Assembly: GCA_947168395.1 (NCBI GenBank)
Contig: CAMVLT010000001.1
Span: 62,001 to 126,000 of the forward strand
Direction of reading: 5' to 3'
DNA length: 64,000 nt
Origin: an uncultured Prevotellaceae bacterium
GTDB lineage: Bacteria; Bacteroidota; Bacteroidia; Bacteroidales; Bacteroidaceae
Shown: positions 9,726 through 17,268 of the stretch, one piece after another
How positions within the stretch are numbered: position 1 is the stretch's first letter
Layout: every line of letters begins with the position of its first letter
Notes under the pieces: model-generated
Seen by the model: the letters and a program-made list of their open reading frames with translations, nothing else
Told to the model about the DNA's origin: nothing
The model's database searches: none
Made by a program: the position numbers and the translations under genes

Positions 9726-9759
9726 ATTATTATATATTATTATAATAATATATAATAAT
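9726..9759. repeat. Perfect 34-bp AT palindrome
   Basis: The first 17 bases (ATTATTATATATTATTA) are exactly complementary, in reverse, to the next 17. It is pure A/T. It could extrude as a cruciform or be a strong melting site. Confidence 0.85.
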
Positions 9760-9780
9760 GCTATTGTAAATTACCCTACC

Positions 9781-10076
9781 TCCAAAAATATAAATACCCC
9801 CACTGTCATCGGTGTCATCGTCATCGCTGTCATCGGTGGGGGTAAGTTTTGCATATTTATGCAGTCCAAGATTAACCGTAAGCAACCACACAGTTTACCG
9901 TAATCAAGCCTACACGTTACCGTAAGTAAACCTCCGCTTTACCCTACCCTGCCCAAAGCCATAACCGCCCCGAATGTTTATGCAGAAAAATGCATAAATA
10001 TACACACAGCAGCGATGACAGCGATGACAGCGATGACGATGACAGCGATGACAGTGGGGCTATTTATATTTCTGAA
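9781..10076. mobile_element. Symmetric non-coding element with 36-bp inverted ends
   Basis: Positions 9781-9816 and 10041-10076 form a terminal inverted repeat with 32 of 36 bases matching, each end containing GTCATCG iterations. Inside, TATTTATGCA (9854-9863) and its complement TGCATAAATA (9991-10000) form a second inverted pair. In the centre is a 22-bp tandem array. No reading frame of plausible coding quality lies within it. The layout resembles a MITE or a protein-binding locus. Together with 9601-9780 and 10077-10218 it fills the 680-bp gap between the genes at 8392 and 10280. Confidence 0.6.
9875..9946. repeat. 22-bp tandem repeats with ACCGTAA core
   Basis: ACCGTAA begins at 9875, 9897 and 9919, and a degenerate ACCCTAC at 9941, an exact 22-bp period. 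The second and third copies are preceded by TT, giving the palindromic core TTACCGTAA. About two helical turns separate the sites, which suits binding of a protein on one face of DNA. Confidence 0.8.
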
Positions 10077-10218
10077 GGACGTTCAATATGATGGTTTCCA
10101 ATTATCATTTCCATCCACAATTTAACATAACGACCACGAATATATGCGATACCCGTGGCTTTTCGTATTTGTCCCATTTCATTTTAGTTAGTTTTCGTGT
10201 CCCCGTAATCACGTCAGT

Positions 10219-10261
10219 AAAAAAACATACGGCTTCTTAGGATGCATTCCAAAGAAGCCGC
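10219..10261 (-). terminator. Rho-independent terminator after the DUF1573 gene
   Basis: On the minus strand a stem formed by 10252-10260 and 10230-10238 (CGGCTTCTT arms, 9 bp, extendable through a G-T pair) is followed by a run of seven T (10219-10225). It lies 20 bases after the stop of the gene at 10280. Confidence 0.8.
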
Positions 10262-10279
10262 ATGATTGTCATTCCTTTT

Positions 10280-10663
10280 TCATTTCTTCTCTTCCATCGT
10301 TCCCTCGATGTAGAGGCGGGTCATTTCAACCTTGCCGTTGGTACGCACGGTGATGGACTTCTTGAAGTGGCCGGGGAACTTGCCGGTGCCGTTGTAAGTC
10401 ACCTTGATTTCGCCCTTCTTGCCCGGCTGGATGGGTTCCTTGGTGTACTCAGGAACGGTGCAGCCACACGAAGCAACAGCCTGGTTGATAACCAGGGGCT
10501 GGTCGCCTGTGTTGGTGAAGGAGAAGGTTGTAGATACTACAGGAGCCGACTCCGAGAACTTGCCAAAGTCGTGAACCAGCTTGTCGAACTTGATTTCGGC
10601 CTGAGCCGAAGCGAAGGCGATGCCACAGACGAGCATCATCGTTGTAAGTACAAATTTTTTCAT
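10280..10663 (-). CDS. DUF1573-domain secreted protein
   Basis: 127 residues: signal peptide MKKFVLTTMMLVCGIAFASAQ, then one DUF1573 immunoglobulin-like (ASH-type) domain. The family hallmark is visible: HDFGKF near residue 31, the central STTFSFTNTGDQPLVI strand pair, the SCGCTVPEY cysteine motif and the PGKKGEIKVTYN turn. Such short proteins are common in Bacteroidota and are thought to act in the periplasm or at the outer membrane, but no biochemical role is established. It is monocistronic, with a promoter at 10753 and a strong terminator at 10219. Confidence 0.9.
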   Translation of the reverse strand: MKKFVLTTMMLVCGIAFASAQAEIKFDKLVHDFGKFSESAPVVSTTFSFTNTGDQPLVINQAVASCGCTVPEYTKEPIQPGKKGEIKVTYNGTGKFPGHFKKSITVRTNGKVEMTRLYIEGTMEEKK

Positions 10664-10675
10664 AATTCTTTCCTT

Positions 10676-10738
10676 ATTTTTACCTTTTTACTTTTTTTAC
10701 TTTTTTACCTTTTTACTTTTTTACCTTTTTACTTTTAA
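10676..10738. repeat. TTTTTACC/TTTTTACTT simple repeat in a 5' region
   Basis: About eight alternating TTTTTACC and TTTTTACTT units lie between the promoter at 10753-10760 and the DUF1573 start, so they would be transcribed as leader sequence. Confidence 0.8.
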
Positions 10739-10752
10739 GATATACTTTGGTG

Positions 10753-10760
10753 CAAAAGTA
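10753..10760 (-). promoter_or_regulatory. Bacteroidota -7 element (TACTTTTG) for the DUF1573 gene
   Basis: The minus strand reads TACTTTTG, matching TAnnTTTG, about 90 bases upstream of the start. The simple repeat lies in between. Confidence 0.5.
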
Positions 10761-10815
10761 GTTATTTTGGCACGGATAGCATAGATTATGCCGAATAATT
10801 TATACTTTTTTATAC

Positions 10816-11976
10816 TTATTTCAGCAGTTTATAGTACTCTGCGGCCCCCAAAAGGAAGCAGCCAGTGCCATAATCCTCGAAGTCGGGCACCTTGTCATAG
10901 CTCAGCGGCTGACCAGCCGACGGGTCCTTACCCGTTCCCTGCATCCATCCGAGGAAGCCATCGCGGTGAACGGCAGTCTTCACCATAGCAGCCCAGGCGC
11001 GGTCGGCCACAGGACGATAGATTTTTTCCTTCAGGTAGCCCTGCCTGATACCCCAGCTGATGCCGTAGAGGAACAAAGCCGTTCCTGACGTCTCGGGCAT
11101 GGCGTAGTTGGTCGACACGAGGCTGGGGTTCCAGAAACCGTCCTCACGCTGGCATTTTATCAGTCCCTCGCTCATCAGCAGGAAGTCTTTCTTCAGCTCC
11201 TTGTAGGCTTTCTCCTTCTTCGGCAGTTCATTCATACAGCGCACCAGCGCAGCATACACCCAGCCGTTGCCACGGCTCCAGTAGCAGTCCTTGCCGTCAG
11301 GCTCCTTGTAGGGAGGCACATAGTCAGCATCGCGCCACCACAGACCGTCCTTCACATTGAACAGTCCACCGCCACACTCATTGCGGCTCCAGCGATACAT
11401 GGCCATGCCGTGGTCACGGTATTTAGCCTCGCCCGTCAGCTTGTACATCTGCATATAGACGGGCATAGCCATCTGAATAGCGTCAATCCACGTCCACCAT
11501 CCGTAGAGCGACGGCTGCGTACCCTTGGTCTTGGCGGTGGCATTCTTCTTGTCGTTCGGCGTCTGCATCTGGTGGTCCAGGTTCTCGCGAATCTTGGCCA
11601 GTTTCTCGTCACCACCCACCTGACTGTAGCGTATCAGGTAAGTCTGAGCGCAGCACTGGTCGTCAGCATCGCAGGTGTTCACCCCGTTGCGTGGCGTCCA
11701 CTGGTGGAAGTTGGCCCACTTGTCGGTATAGTCAATGTAACGCTGGTCCTGGTCAACCTCGTACAGGGCCATCAGTCCCTCGTAATATACAGCACGGGTC
11801 CACAGGCTTGAGGGGCGCACCTTCTTCACGTTGGTAGGAATGGTGGGGTCGCTGTACTTAGCCATGAAATAGTTGTTCACACGGCGGGCTGTTCCTATCA
11901 CGTCATCCGCCGTTGTCTGGGCCGTCATCGTCAGTGTCGTCACGGCCATCGTCAGTAGTGTAATCAGTCGTTTCAT
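10816..11976 (-). CDS. Glycoside hydrolase family 105 (unsaturated glucuronyl/rhamnogalacturonyl hydrolase)
   Basis: 386 residues from MKRLITLLTMAVTTLTMTAQ, a signal peptide; an upstream in-frame start (12012) would sit over the promoter. The sequence fits the alpha6/alpha6-barrel family GH105 (YteR/YesR-like): WTWIDAIQMAMPVYMQMYK contains the family's catalytic-region Asp, followed by WWRDADYV, YWSRGNGW and a final FLLGAAEYYKLL. Family members remove the unsaturated uronic acid left by pectin or other uronate lyases through vinyl-ether hydration. It probably acts in the periplasm. No lyase or SusC/D pair is adjacent, so the substrate is unknown. Confidence 0.85.
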   Translation of the reverse strand: MKRLITLLTMAVTTLTMTAQTTADDVIGTARRVNNYFMAKYSDPTIPTNVKKVRPSSLWTRAVYYEGLMALYEVDQDQRYIDYTDKWANFHQWTPRNGVNTCDADDQCCAQTYLIRYSQVGGDEKLAKIRENLDHQMQTPNDKKNATAKTKGTQPSLYGWWTWIDAIQMAMPVYMQMYKLTGEAKYRDHGMAMYRWSRNECGGGLFNVKDGLWWRDADYVPPYKEPDGKDCYWSRGNGWVYAALVRCMNELPKKEKAYKELKKDFLLMSEGLIKCQREDGFWNPSLVSTNYAMPETSGTALFLYGISWGIRQGYLKEKIYRPVADRAWAAMVKTAVHRDGFLGWMQGTGKDPSAGQPLSYDKVPDFEDYGTGCFLLGAAEYYKLLK

Positions 11977-12001
11977 TTTCTGTGAGATTAGTTTCTGCCT
12001 A

Positions 12002-12009
12002 CAAAGGTA
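12002..12009 (-). promoter_or_regulatory. Bacteroidota -7 element (TACCTTTG) for the GH105 gene
   Basis: The minus strand reads TACCTTTG 25 bases before the ATG at 11976. It supports that start. Confidence 0.6.
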
Positions 12010-12082
12010 CATCTTTTATTTGACATACCACGCATTAAGCGAAAAAAAGATGCGATTTTTTGTGAATTTCATTTCTTTTGAT

Positions 12083-12090
12083 TACCTTTG
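12083..12090 (+). promoter_or_regulatory. Bacteroidota -7 element (TACCTTTG) for the DUF1846 gene
   Basis: TACCTTTG ends 27 bases before the ATG at 12118, divergent from the GH105 promoter. Confidence 0.6.
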
Positions 12091-12117
12091 CACCTTAAAA
12101 TGTAAAAAGGTTAGAAG

Positions 12118-13581
12118 ATGAAAATAGGATTCGACAACGAGAAGTACCTGAAGATTCAGTCGGAACACATCCGTGAACGTATAGCACAATTCGACGGTAA
12201 GTTGTATATGGAGCTTGGCGGAAAGTTGTTCGACGACCATCATGCCTCACGCGTACTGCCTGGTTTCAAGCCTGATTCCAAGCTGAGGATGCTGGCCCAG
12301 CTGCGCGACAGCATCGAGATAGTCATCGTCGTCAGTGCCGACGACATTGAGAAGAACAAGATTCGTGCCGACCTCGGTATCACCTACGATGAGGACGTGC
12401 TGCGGCTACGTGACGAGTTCATGCAGCGCCAGTTCATGGTGGGCAGTGTTGTCATCACCCACTACAACGGCCAGCGGGCTGCCGATCAGTTCAGGCACCG
12501 TCTGGAGCGTATGGGCATCCGTTCGTACATCCACTACCCTATTGACGGCTATCCCCACAACGTCGAGCTGATAGCCTCGGACGACGGATTCGGCAAGAAC
12601 GACTACGTGGAGACGAGCCGTGAGCTGGTGATTGTGACTGCACCCGGACCCGGTAGCGGCAAGATGGCCACCTGTCTCTCACAGCTCTACAACGAGAACA
12701 AGCGGGGCATCCGTGCCGGCTATGCCAAGTTCGAGACCTTCCCCGTATGGAACCTGCCGCTGAAGCACCCTGTCAACATTGCCTACGAGGCTGCCACCGC
12801 CGACCTGAACGATGTGAACATGATTGACCCCTTCCACTTGGAGGCTTACGGCAAGACGGCCGTCAACTACAACCGCGACGTGGAGATATTTCCCGTGCTG
12901 AACGCGCTGTTTGAAGGCATCTACGGCGAGAACCCCTACAAGTCGCCCACCGACATGGGGGTCAATATGATTGGCTTCTGCATCAGCGACGACGAGGTGT
13001 GCTGCGATGCCAGCCGCAACGAGATTATCAGGCGCTTCTATACTGCCACCAACAAGATGGCCGACGGTGCCGACAACGAGAGCGAGGTGAACAAGATACG
13101 ACTGCTGTTCAACCAGGCCAAGATTACTACCGCCTTCCGCCGTACCACCACTGCGGCCTACGAAAAGAAGATTGAGACAGGCCACACAGCAGCAGCCGTT
13201 GAGCTGGAGGACGGTACCATCATCACCGCCAAGTCGTCGCCGCTGCTCGGCTGTAGTGCCGCCCTGCTGCTGAATGCCACCAAATACCTGGCAGGCATCG
13301 ACCACGAGGCAAAGCTCATTCCGCAGAGCCTCATCGAACCAGTACAAAAGACGAAGACCGAATACTTGGGTGCCAAGAATCCACGTCTGCATACTGACGA
13401 GGTGCTGGTAGCCTTGAGTGTGCTGTCGCAGCACGATGAGAATTGCCGCAAGGCACTGGAGCAACTGCCACAGCTGCGCAACTGCCAGGTACACTCAACA
13501 GTGATGCTCTCAGAGGTTGACCGTAAAATATTCAAGAAATTAGGATGCGGTCTGACCTGTGACCCTGTGAAGAAGAAGTGA
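12118..13581 (+). CDS. DUF1846-domain protein
   Basis: 487 residues, the usual length of the DUF1846 family, which it matches along its length (KIGFDNEKYLKIQSEHI at the start, GGKLFDDHHASRVLPGF, then TAPGPGSGKMATCLSQLY, a P-loop-like stretch near residues 178-195). Family members are cytoplasmic; the structure solved for one has several alpha/beta domains but no proven reaction is known to me. The stop codon lies at the beginning of a 7-bp repeat array leading into the MFS gene 24 bases later, so the two genes probably form an operon. Confidence 0.85.
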   Translation: MKIGFDNEKYLKIQSEHIRERIAQFDGKLYMELGGKLFDDHHASRVLPGFKPDSKLRMLAQLRDSIEIVIVVSADDIEKNKIRADLGITYDEDVLRLRDEFMQRQFMVGSVVITHYNGQRAADQFRHRLERMGIRSYIHYPIDGYPHNVELIASDDGFGKNDYVETSRELVIVTAPGPGSGKMATCLSQLYNENKRGIRAGYAKFETFPVWNLPLKHPVNIAYEAATADLNDVNMIDPFHLEAYGKTAVNYNRDVEIFPVLNALFEGIYGENPYKSPTDMGVNMIGFCISDDEVCCDASRNEIIRRFYTATNKMADGADNESEVNKIRLLFNQAKITTAFRRTTTAAYEKKIETGHTAAAVELEDGTIITAKSSPLLGCSAALLLNATKYLAGIDHEAKLIPQSLIEPVQKTKTEYLGAKNPRLHTDEVLVALSVLSQHDENCRKALEQLPQLRNCQVHSTVMLSEVDRKIFKKLGCGLTCDPVKKK

Positions 13582-13612
13582 GAAGTGAGAAGTGAGAAGT
13601 GAGAGGTGAGAG
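13578..13612. repeat. Five tandem 7-bp repeats (GTGAGAA/GTGAGAG)
   Basis: Units begin at 13578, 13585, 13592, 13599 and 13606. The first overlaps the stop codon of the DUF1846 gene and the last contains the GTG used as the start of the MFS gene, so changes in copy number would alter the spacing between the two genes. Confidence 0.85.
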
Positions 13613-14931
13613 GTAGACTGAATGATTCGCCGGTGGCCCGCTGGTCGGTGCTATTCATCGTGGCTACGGCCATGATGATGGGGTATTTTGTCAACGACGT
13701 CATGTCGCCCTTAGAAGCCATGCTGGAGGCACCGCGTACACAAGGCGGCTTAGGCTGGACGCCCTCCGACTACGGTTTCTTCTCAGGGGCTGGCAGCTTT
13801 ATCAACGTTTTCCTGCTGATGCTGTTCTTCTCGGGCATCATCCTCGACAAGATGGGCATCTGCTTCACTGGCACCTTAGCCTGCTCGCTGATGGTCGTCG
13901 GCACGCTTATCAAGTACTATACCGTGAGTTCTGCTCCTGAGGGAGAGCTGTTCGGCATGCCTGCTTCTGTGGTTATGGCATCGTCGGGGTTCGCCATCTT
14001 CGGTGTCGGTTACGAGATGACGGGCATCACCGTCTCGAAGGCTATAGTGCGCTGGTTCACAGGCCACGAAATGGCTCTCGCTATGGGCATCCAACTGGCT
14101 ATGGCACGACTCGGCACAGCTGCTGCCCTGAGCATATCGGCTCCCGTTGCCCGCCACTTCACGCTCCCCGCCCCACTGCTACTCTCGTTAGCATTCCTCA
14201 TTGTAGGCCTGCTGGCCTTTTTGGTGTTCTGCGTGATGGACCGCAGGTTGGATGGGGCTCATGAGTCCAATGAGCCTCATGAGTCCTCCGACGATGAGTT
14301 CCGCTGGAGCGACATCGGCATCACCCTGCGCTCACCCGGCTTCTGGCTCATCACGCTGTTCTGCGTGCTGTTCTACTCAGCCGTCTCGCCGTTCCTGAAG
14401 TTCTCCACCAAACTGATGGTGATGAAGTACGGTGTCGACCCCGATATTGCCGGACTGTTCTCCTCGATAGCTCCCTTCGGCACCATACTCATGACGCCCC
14501 TTTTCGGCTATGTCTACGACAAATACGGCAAGGGCGTTACCCTTGTCATCACTGGTGCCCTGATGCTGACTGCCGTCCACGTTGGCTTCTCCATGCCCAT
14601 GCACAGCAGCACCGTAGCTATCGCCCTCATGGTCATGCTGAGCATCGGCTACTCGTTGGCTCCCGCTGCCTTGTGGCCCTGCGTGCCAAAGATTATTCCG
14701 CTGAAGTGTCTCGGCACAGCCTGCTCCATGATTTTCTTCATCCAGAATTTCGGACGTGCCATCATTCCCATGTTCGTGGGCCGTGCCAACGAGACCGACC
14801 CGACATACACTACATCGATGCTCATCTTCGGCTTCACCGCCCTCGGTGCCGCAGCTATTGCAGTTGCCATGCTATTCGTGGACCGCCATAAAGGCTACGG
14901 ACTGCAACAGCCTAACATCAGACACAAGTAA
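13606..14931 (+). CDS. MFS transporter
   Basis: 441 residues with about twelve membrane segments and a hydrophilic central loop near residues 210-230 (GAHESNEPHESSDDE). The inter-helix motif GIILDKMG and the second-half DKYGKG loop are MFS hallmarks. Alignment with the partial paralogue at 1-266 places the DS..RWS motif about seven residues from the GTG at 13606, so this non-ATG start is likely; the first ATG in frame would remove part of helix 1. The gene follows DUF1846 by 24 bases. It resembles the oxalate/nitrate-type MFS proteins only loosely; substrate unknown. Confidence 0.8.
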   Translation: MRGRLNDSPVARWSVLFIVATAMMMGYFVNDVMSPLEAMLEAPRTQGGLGWTPSDYGFFSGAGSFINVFLLMLFFSGIILDKMGICFTGTLACSLMVVGTLIKYYTVSSAPEGELFGMPASVVMASSGFAIFGVGYEMTGITVSKAIVRWFTGHEMALAMGIQLAMARLGTAAALSISAPVARHFTLPAPLLLSLAFLIVGLLAFLVFCVMDRRLDGAHESNEPHESSDDEFRWSDIGITLRSPGFWLITLFCVLFYSAVSPFLKFSTKLMVMKYGVDPDIAGLFSSIAPFGTILMTPLFGYVYDKYGKGVTLVITGALMLTAVHVGFSMPMHSSTVAIALMVMLSIGYSLAPAALWPCVPKIIPLKCLGTACSMIFFIQNFGRAIIPMFVGRANETDPTYTTSMLIFGFTALGAAAIAVAMLFVDRHKGYGLQQPNIRHK

Positions 14932-14934
14932 GCG

Positions 14935-15870
14935 TCAGTCGTTGCGCCGCAACTGGACTACCAGTGGCAGGTGGTCGCTATAGCCCGGCTGATAACGCAT
15001 GCCGTTGTAGGTACGGCGGGGACGCAAGCCACCATACGTTTTTTCTTCTTCCAACAGGAACTTGGGGGCATGGATGTAGGTCGTGTCCACCTTATTATAT
15101 ATATAGGGGCTGCCAAAGATGTGGTCGATGCTGCCCCATTGGCCCTTATATCGGTAGGTTCCTTTGACTCCATGCTGCCCTCGGGCATCCTTCGTCAGAT
15201 TTACCAGACCATGCTGGCCGATGTAGGTTGCAATCGGACCGTCAGCCTCGTCGTTGAAGTCGCCTGCCACCAGTATACTGGCATCGGACGAGGCGGCACG
15301 GATGGAGTCAACGGTCTGGCAAAGCCGTTCAGCAACAGCCTGACGGAAAGGCCGGCTGTAGCGTTCGCCGCCGTAGCGGCTGGGAGCATGGACAACGAAG
15401 AGGTGGAGGGTGTCGCCCGATAGGATTCGTCCCTTCACATAGAGGATGTCGCGGGTAGGCCGCATTCCCTCAACTGGCATCACCCGCAGGCTGCGACTAC
15501 CAATCAGGGCAAAAGACACTGGACTATAGAGCAGGGCCACATCGATGCCTCGGAGGTCGGGCGAGTCGGTCATGACATATTCGTAGCCTGCATTACGAAG
15601 CAGGGAACGCTTGCACAAGTCATGAAGCACCGAGTCATTCTCCGTCTCGCAGAGGGCTATCAGGTCGGGGATGCCGTCATCGCATGTCGACAGCAGTTCC
15701 TGGGCTATGTTGTTCAGCTTTTGCCAATAACGCTTTCTTGTCCAGTGGCGCGTAGACTCAGGCAGGTACTCTGTGTCCTGCTTCAGTGAGTCGTGCTGAT
15801 AGTCGAAGAGGTTCTCGCAGTTCAACTCCACCAGCGTCAGAAATCCAGATAACAACAGGCCTAACCACAT
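14935..15870 (-). CDS. Endonuclease/exonuclease/phosphatase-family protein
   Basis: 311 residues with a short hydrophobic N-terminus (LGLLLSGFLTLVELN), probably a signal or anchor. The EEP fold motifs are visible in order: NCENLFD, LCETEND (metal-binding Glu), VAGDFNDE (catalytic Asp and Asn) and the terminal YSDHLPL (Asp-His pair). The family covers DNases, phosphodiesterases and sugar- or lipid-phosphatases; the export signal argues against DNA repair. It overlaps the NhaC gene upstream by 10 bases, so translation is probably coupled, and it converges with the MFS gene, 3 bases apart. Confidence 0.85.
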   Translation of the reverse strand: MWLGLLLSGFLTLVELNCENLFDYQHDSLKQDTEYLPESTRHWTRKRYWQKLNNIAQELLSTCDDGIPDLIALCETENDSVLHDLCKRSLLRNAGYEYVMTDSPDLRGIDVALLYSPVSFALIGSRSLRVMPVEGMRPTRDILYVKGRILSGDTLHLFVVHAPSRYGGERYSRPFRQAVAERLCQTVDSIRAASSDASILVAGDFNDEADGPIATYIGQHGLVNLTKDARGQHGVKGTYRYKGQWGSIDHIFGSPYIYNKVDTTYIHAPKFLLEEEKTYGGLRPRRTYNGMRYQPGYSDHLPLVVQLRRND

Positions 15871-17267
15871 TTGCGTCTGATTTTCCAGCCTATGATAGCA
15901 ACAAAGATGGAAGTCAAGGGCGACAAGAAATTAAAGAAGCAGTAGGGCAGATAGGTCAGCGTGGCTACGCCAAGCACCGTACTCTGTGTCAGACCGCAAG
16001 TGTTCCACGGTACGAGAACGGAGGTGACGGTGGCGCCATCTTCGCACGAACGGCTCAGCAAGCAGGGCTCATAGCCCATCTTCTTATAGGTATCACGAAA
16101 CATCTGGCTACTAAGCACGATGGACAGGAATTGGTCGGCCAAGGCAATGTTGCAGAACACGGCCGTACCAATAGTGGAAGCGACAAGCGAGGCTGTCCCA
16201 CGAACGAATCGGAGAACAATACGCATGAAATCGCGCAGCTGACCAGTAGCCGTCAGGGCACCACCAAAAGTCTGGGCGCAGATGATGAGCCACACGGTGG
16301 GCATCATGCCACCCATGCCCCTGGTATGCACCAATTCGTTGAGCATCGGCACACCCGTGTCAATATTGGTGCTGCCATAGCACACCTGCATCATGCCCTT
16401 GTAGGAGGCGTACAGACTCTCACCCGATTCACCCGATATTTGATGTACCAATGGCGTCTGAACAACAAGCCCGACTACAGCTGCAAGAAAAATAGCCAAA
16501 AACAATACGACCATCGGCGGCCATCGGCGGGCTATCATGATACCCGTCAGTACGGGAACCAACAACAGCCAGGGTGAAATCACGAAAGTATGTTCCAAAC
16601 CGTCCATAAACTCAGCCACATTGCCGTGCCCGTCTACTGTCATCGATAATCCTGCCACCAGAAAGATAGTCAGCGAGATGCAGTAGGTAGGAACGGTGGT
16701 ATAGAGCATATAGCGGATATGGGTGAACAAAGGTGTTCCTGACACACTTGAGGCTAATACCGTTGTATCGGAAAGGGGTGACAACTTGTCGCCAAAATAG
16801 GCACCGGTAATAATACTGCCTGCTATCCAACCATCATCAAAGCCATGAGCCTTGCCGATACCCATAAGGGCGACACCTATGGTGGCTACCGTCGTCCAAG
16901 AGGAGCCAATCATCAGGCTGACCAAGGCACAGAGCAGCGAACTGCTGACTAAAAAGACTTCGGGACGGATGATTTGCATGCCGTAGTAAATCATGGTCGG
17001 AACAATACCTGAGACCATCCAGGTACCTCCGATGGCGCCTATCAGCAGAAGAATGATAATAGCTGGTGTACAACTGGCTATTTTCTTTGTCATTTCCCGT
17101 TCCAAGTTCTCCCAGCTCAGCCGCTTGGAGAAGTGGCCTACAAGCACACTAACTGCCGAGGCCACTAATATCGACACCTGACTGGCACCATCCAACGTTG
17201 CGTTGCCGAAAACGGCAACGCAACATGAGATGAGTATAATAAGAACCAGAAACGGTATGAATGACAT
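15861..17267 (-). CDS. nhaC: NhaC-family Na+/H+ antiporter
   Basis: 468 residues, about eleven or twelve membrane segments. Motifs typical of NhaC and relatives are present: IMIGSSWTTVATIGVALMGIG, GAYFGDKLSPLSDTTVLASS and, near the C-terminus, LVPWNTCGLTQSTVLGV. Members exchange Na+ (or malate/lactate) for protons at the inner membrane. The gene follows the POT transporter by 1 base and overlaps the EEP gene, so it is in the middle of an operon. The gene symbol denotes the family; substrate is not proven. Confidence 0.85.
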   Translation of the reverse strand: MSFIPFLVLIILISCCVAVFGNATLDGASQVSILVASAVSVLVGHFSKRLSWENLEREMTKKIASCTPAIIILLLIGAIGGTWMVSGIVPTMIYYGMQIIRPEVFLVSSSLLCALVSLMIGSSWTTVATIGVALMGIGKAHGFDDGWIAGSIITGAYFGDKLSPLSDTTVLASSVSGTPLFTHIRYMLYTTVPTYCISLTIFLVAGLSMTVDGHGNVAEFMDGLEHTFVISPWLLLVPVLTGIMIARRWPPMVVLFLAIFLAAVVGLVVQTPLVHQISGESGESLYASYKGMMQVCYGSTNIDTGVPMLNELVHTRGMGGMMPTVWLIICAQTFGGALTATGQLRDFMRIVLRFVRGTASLVASTIGTAVFCNIALADQFLSIVLSSQMFRDTYKKMGYEPCLLSRSCEDGATVTSVLVPWNTCGLTQSTVLGVATLTYLPYCFFNFLSPLTSIFVAIIGWKIRRKCG

Positions 17268-17268
17268 A

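Noticed and set aside
9697..9903. 68-residue open frame over the AT palindrome
   Set aside because: Its sequence is made of repeat translations (IIIIIYNN and VIGVIVIAVIGG) and has no coding character.
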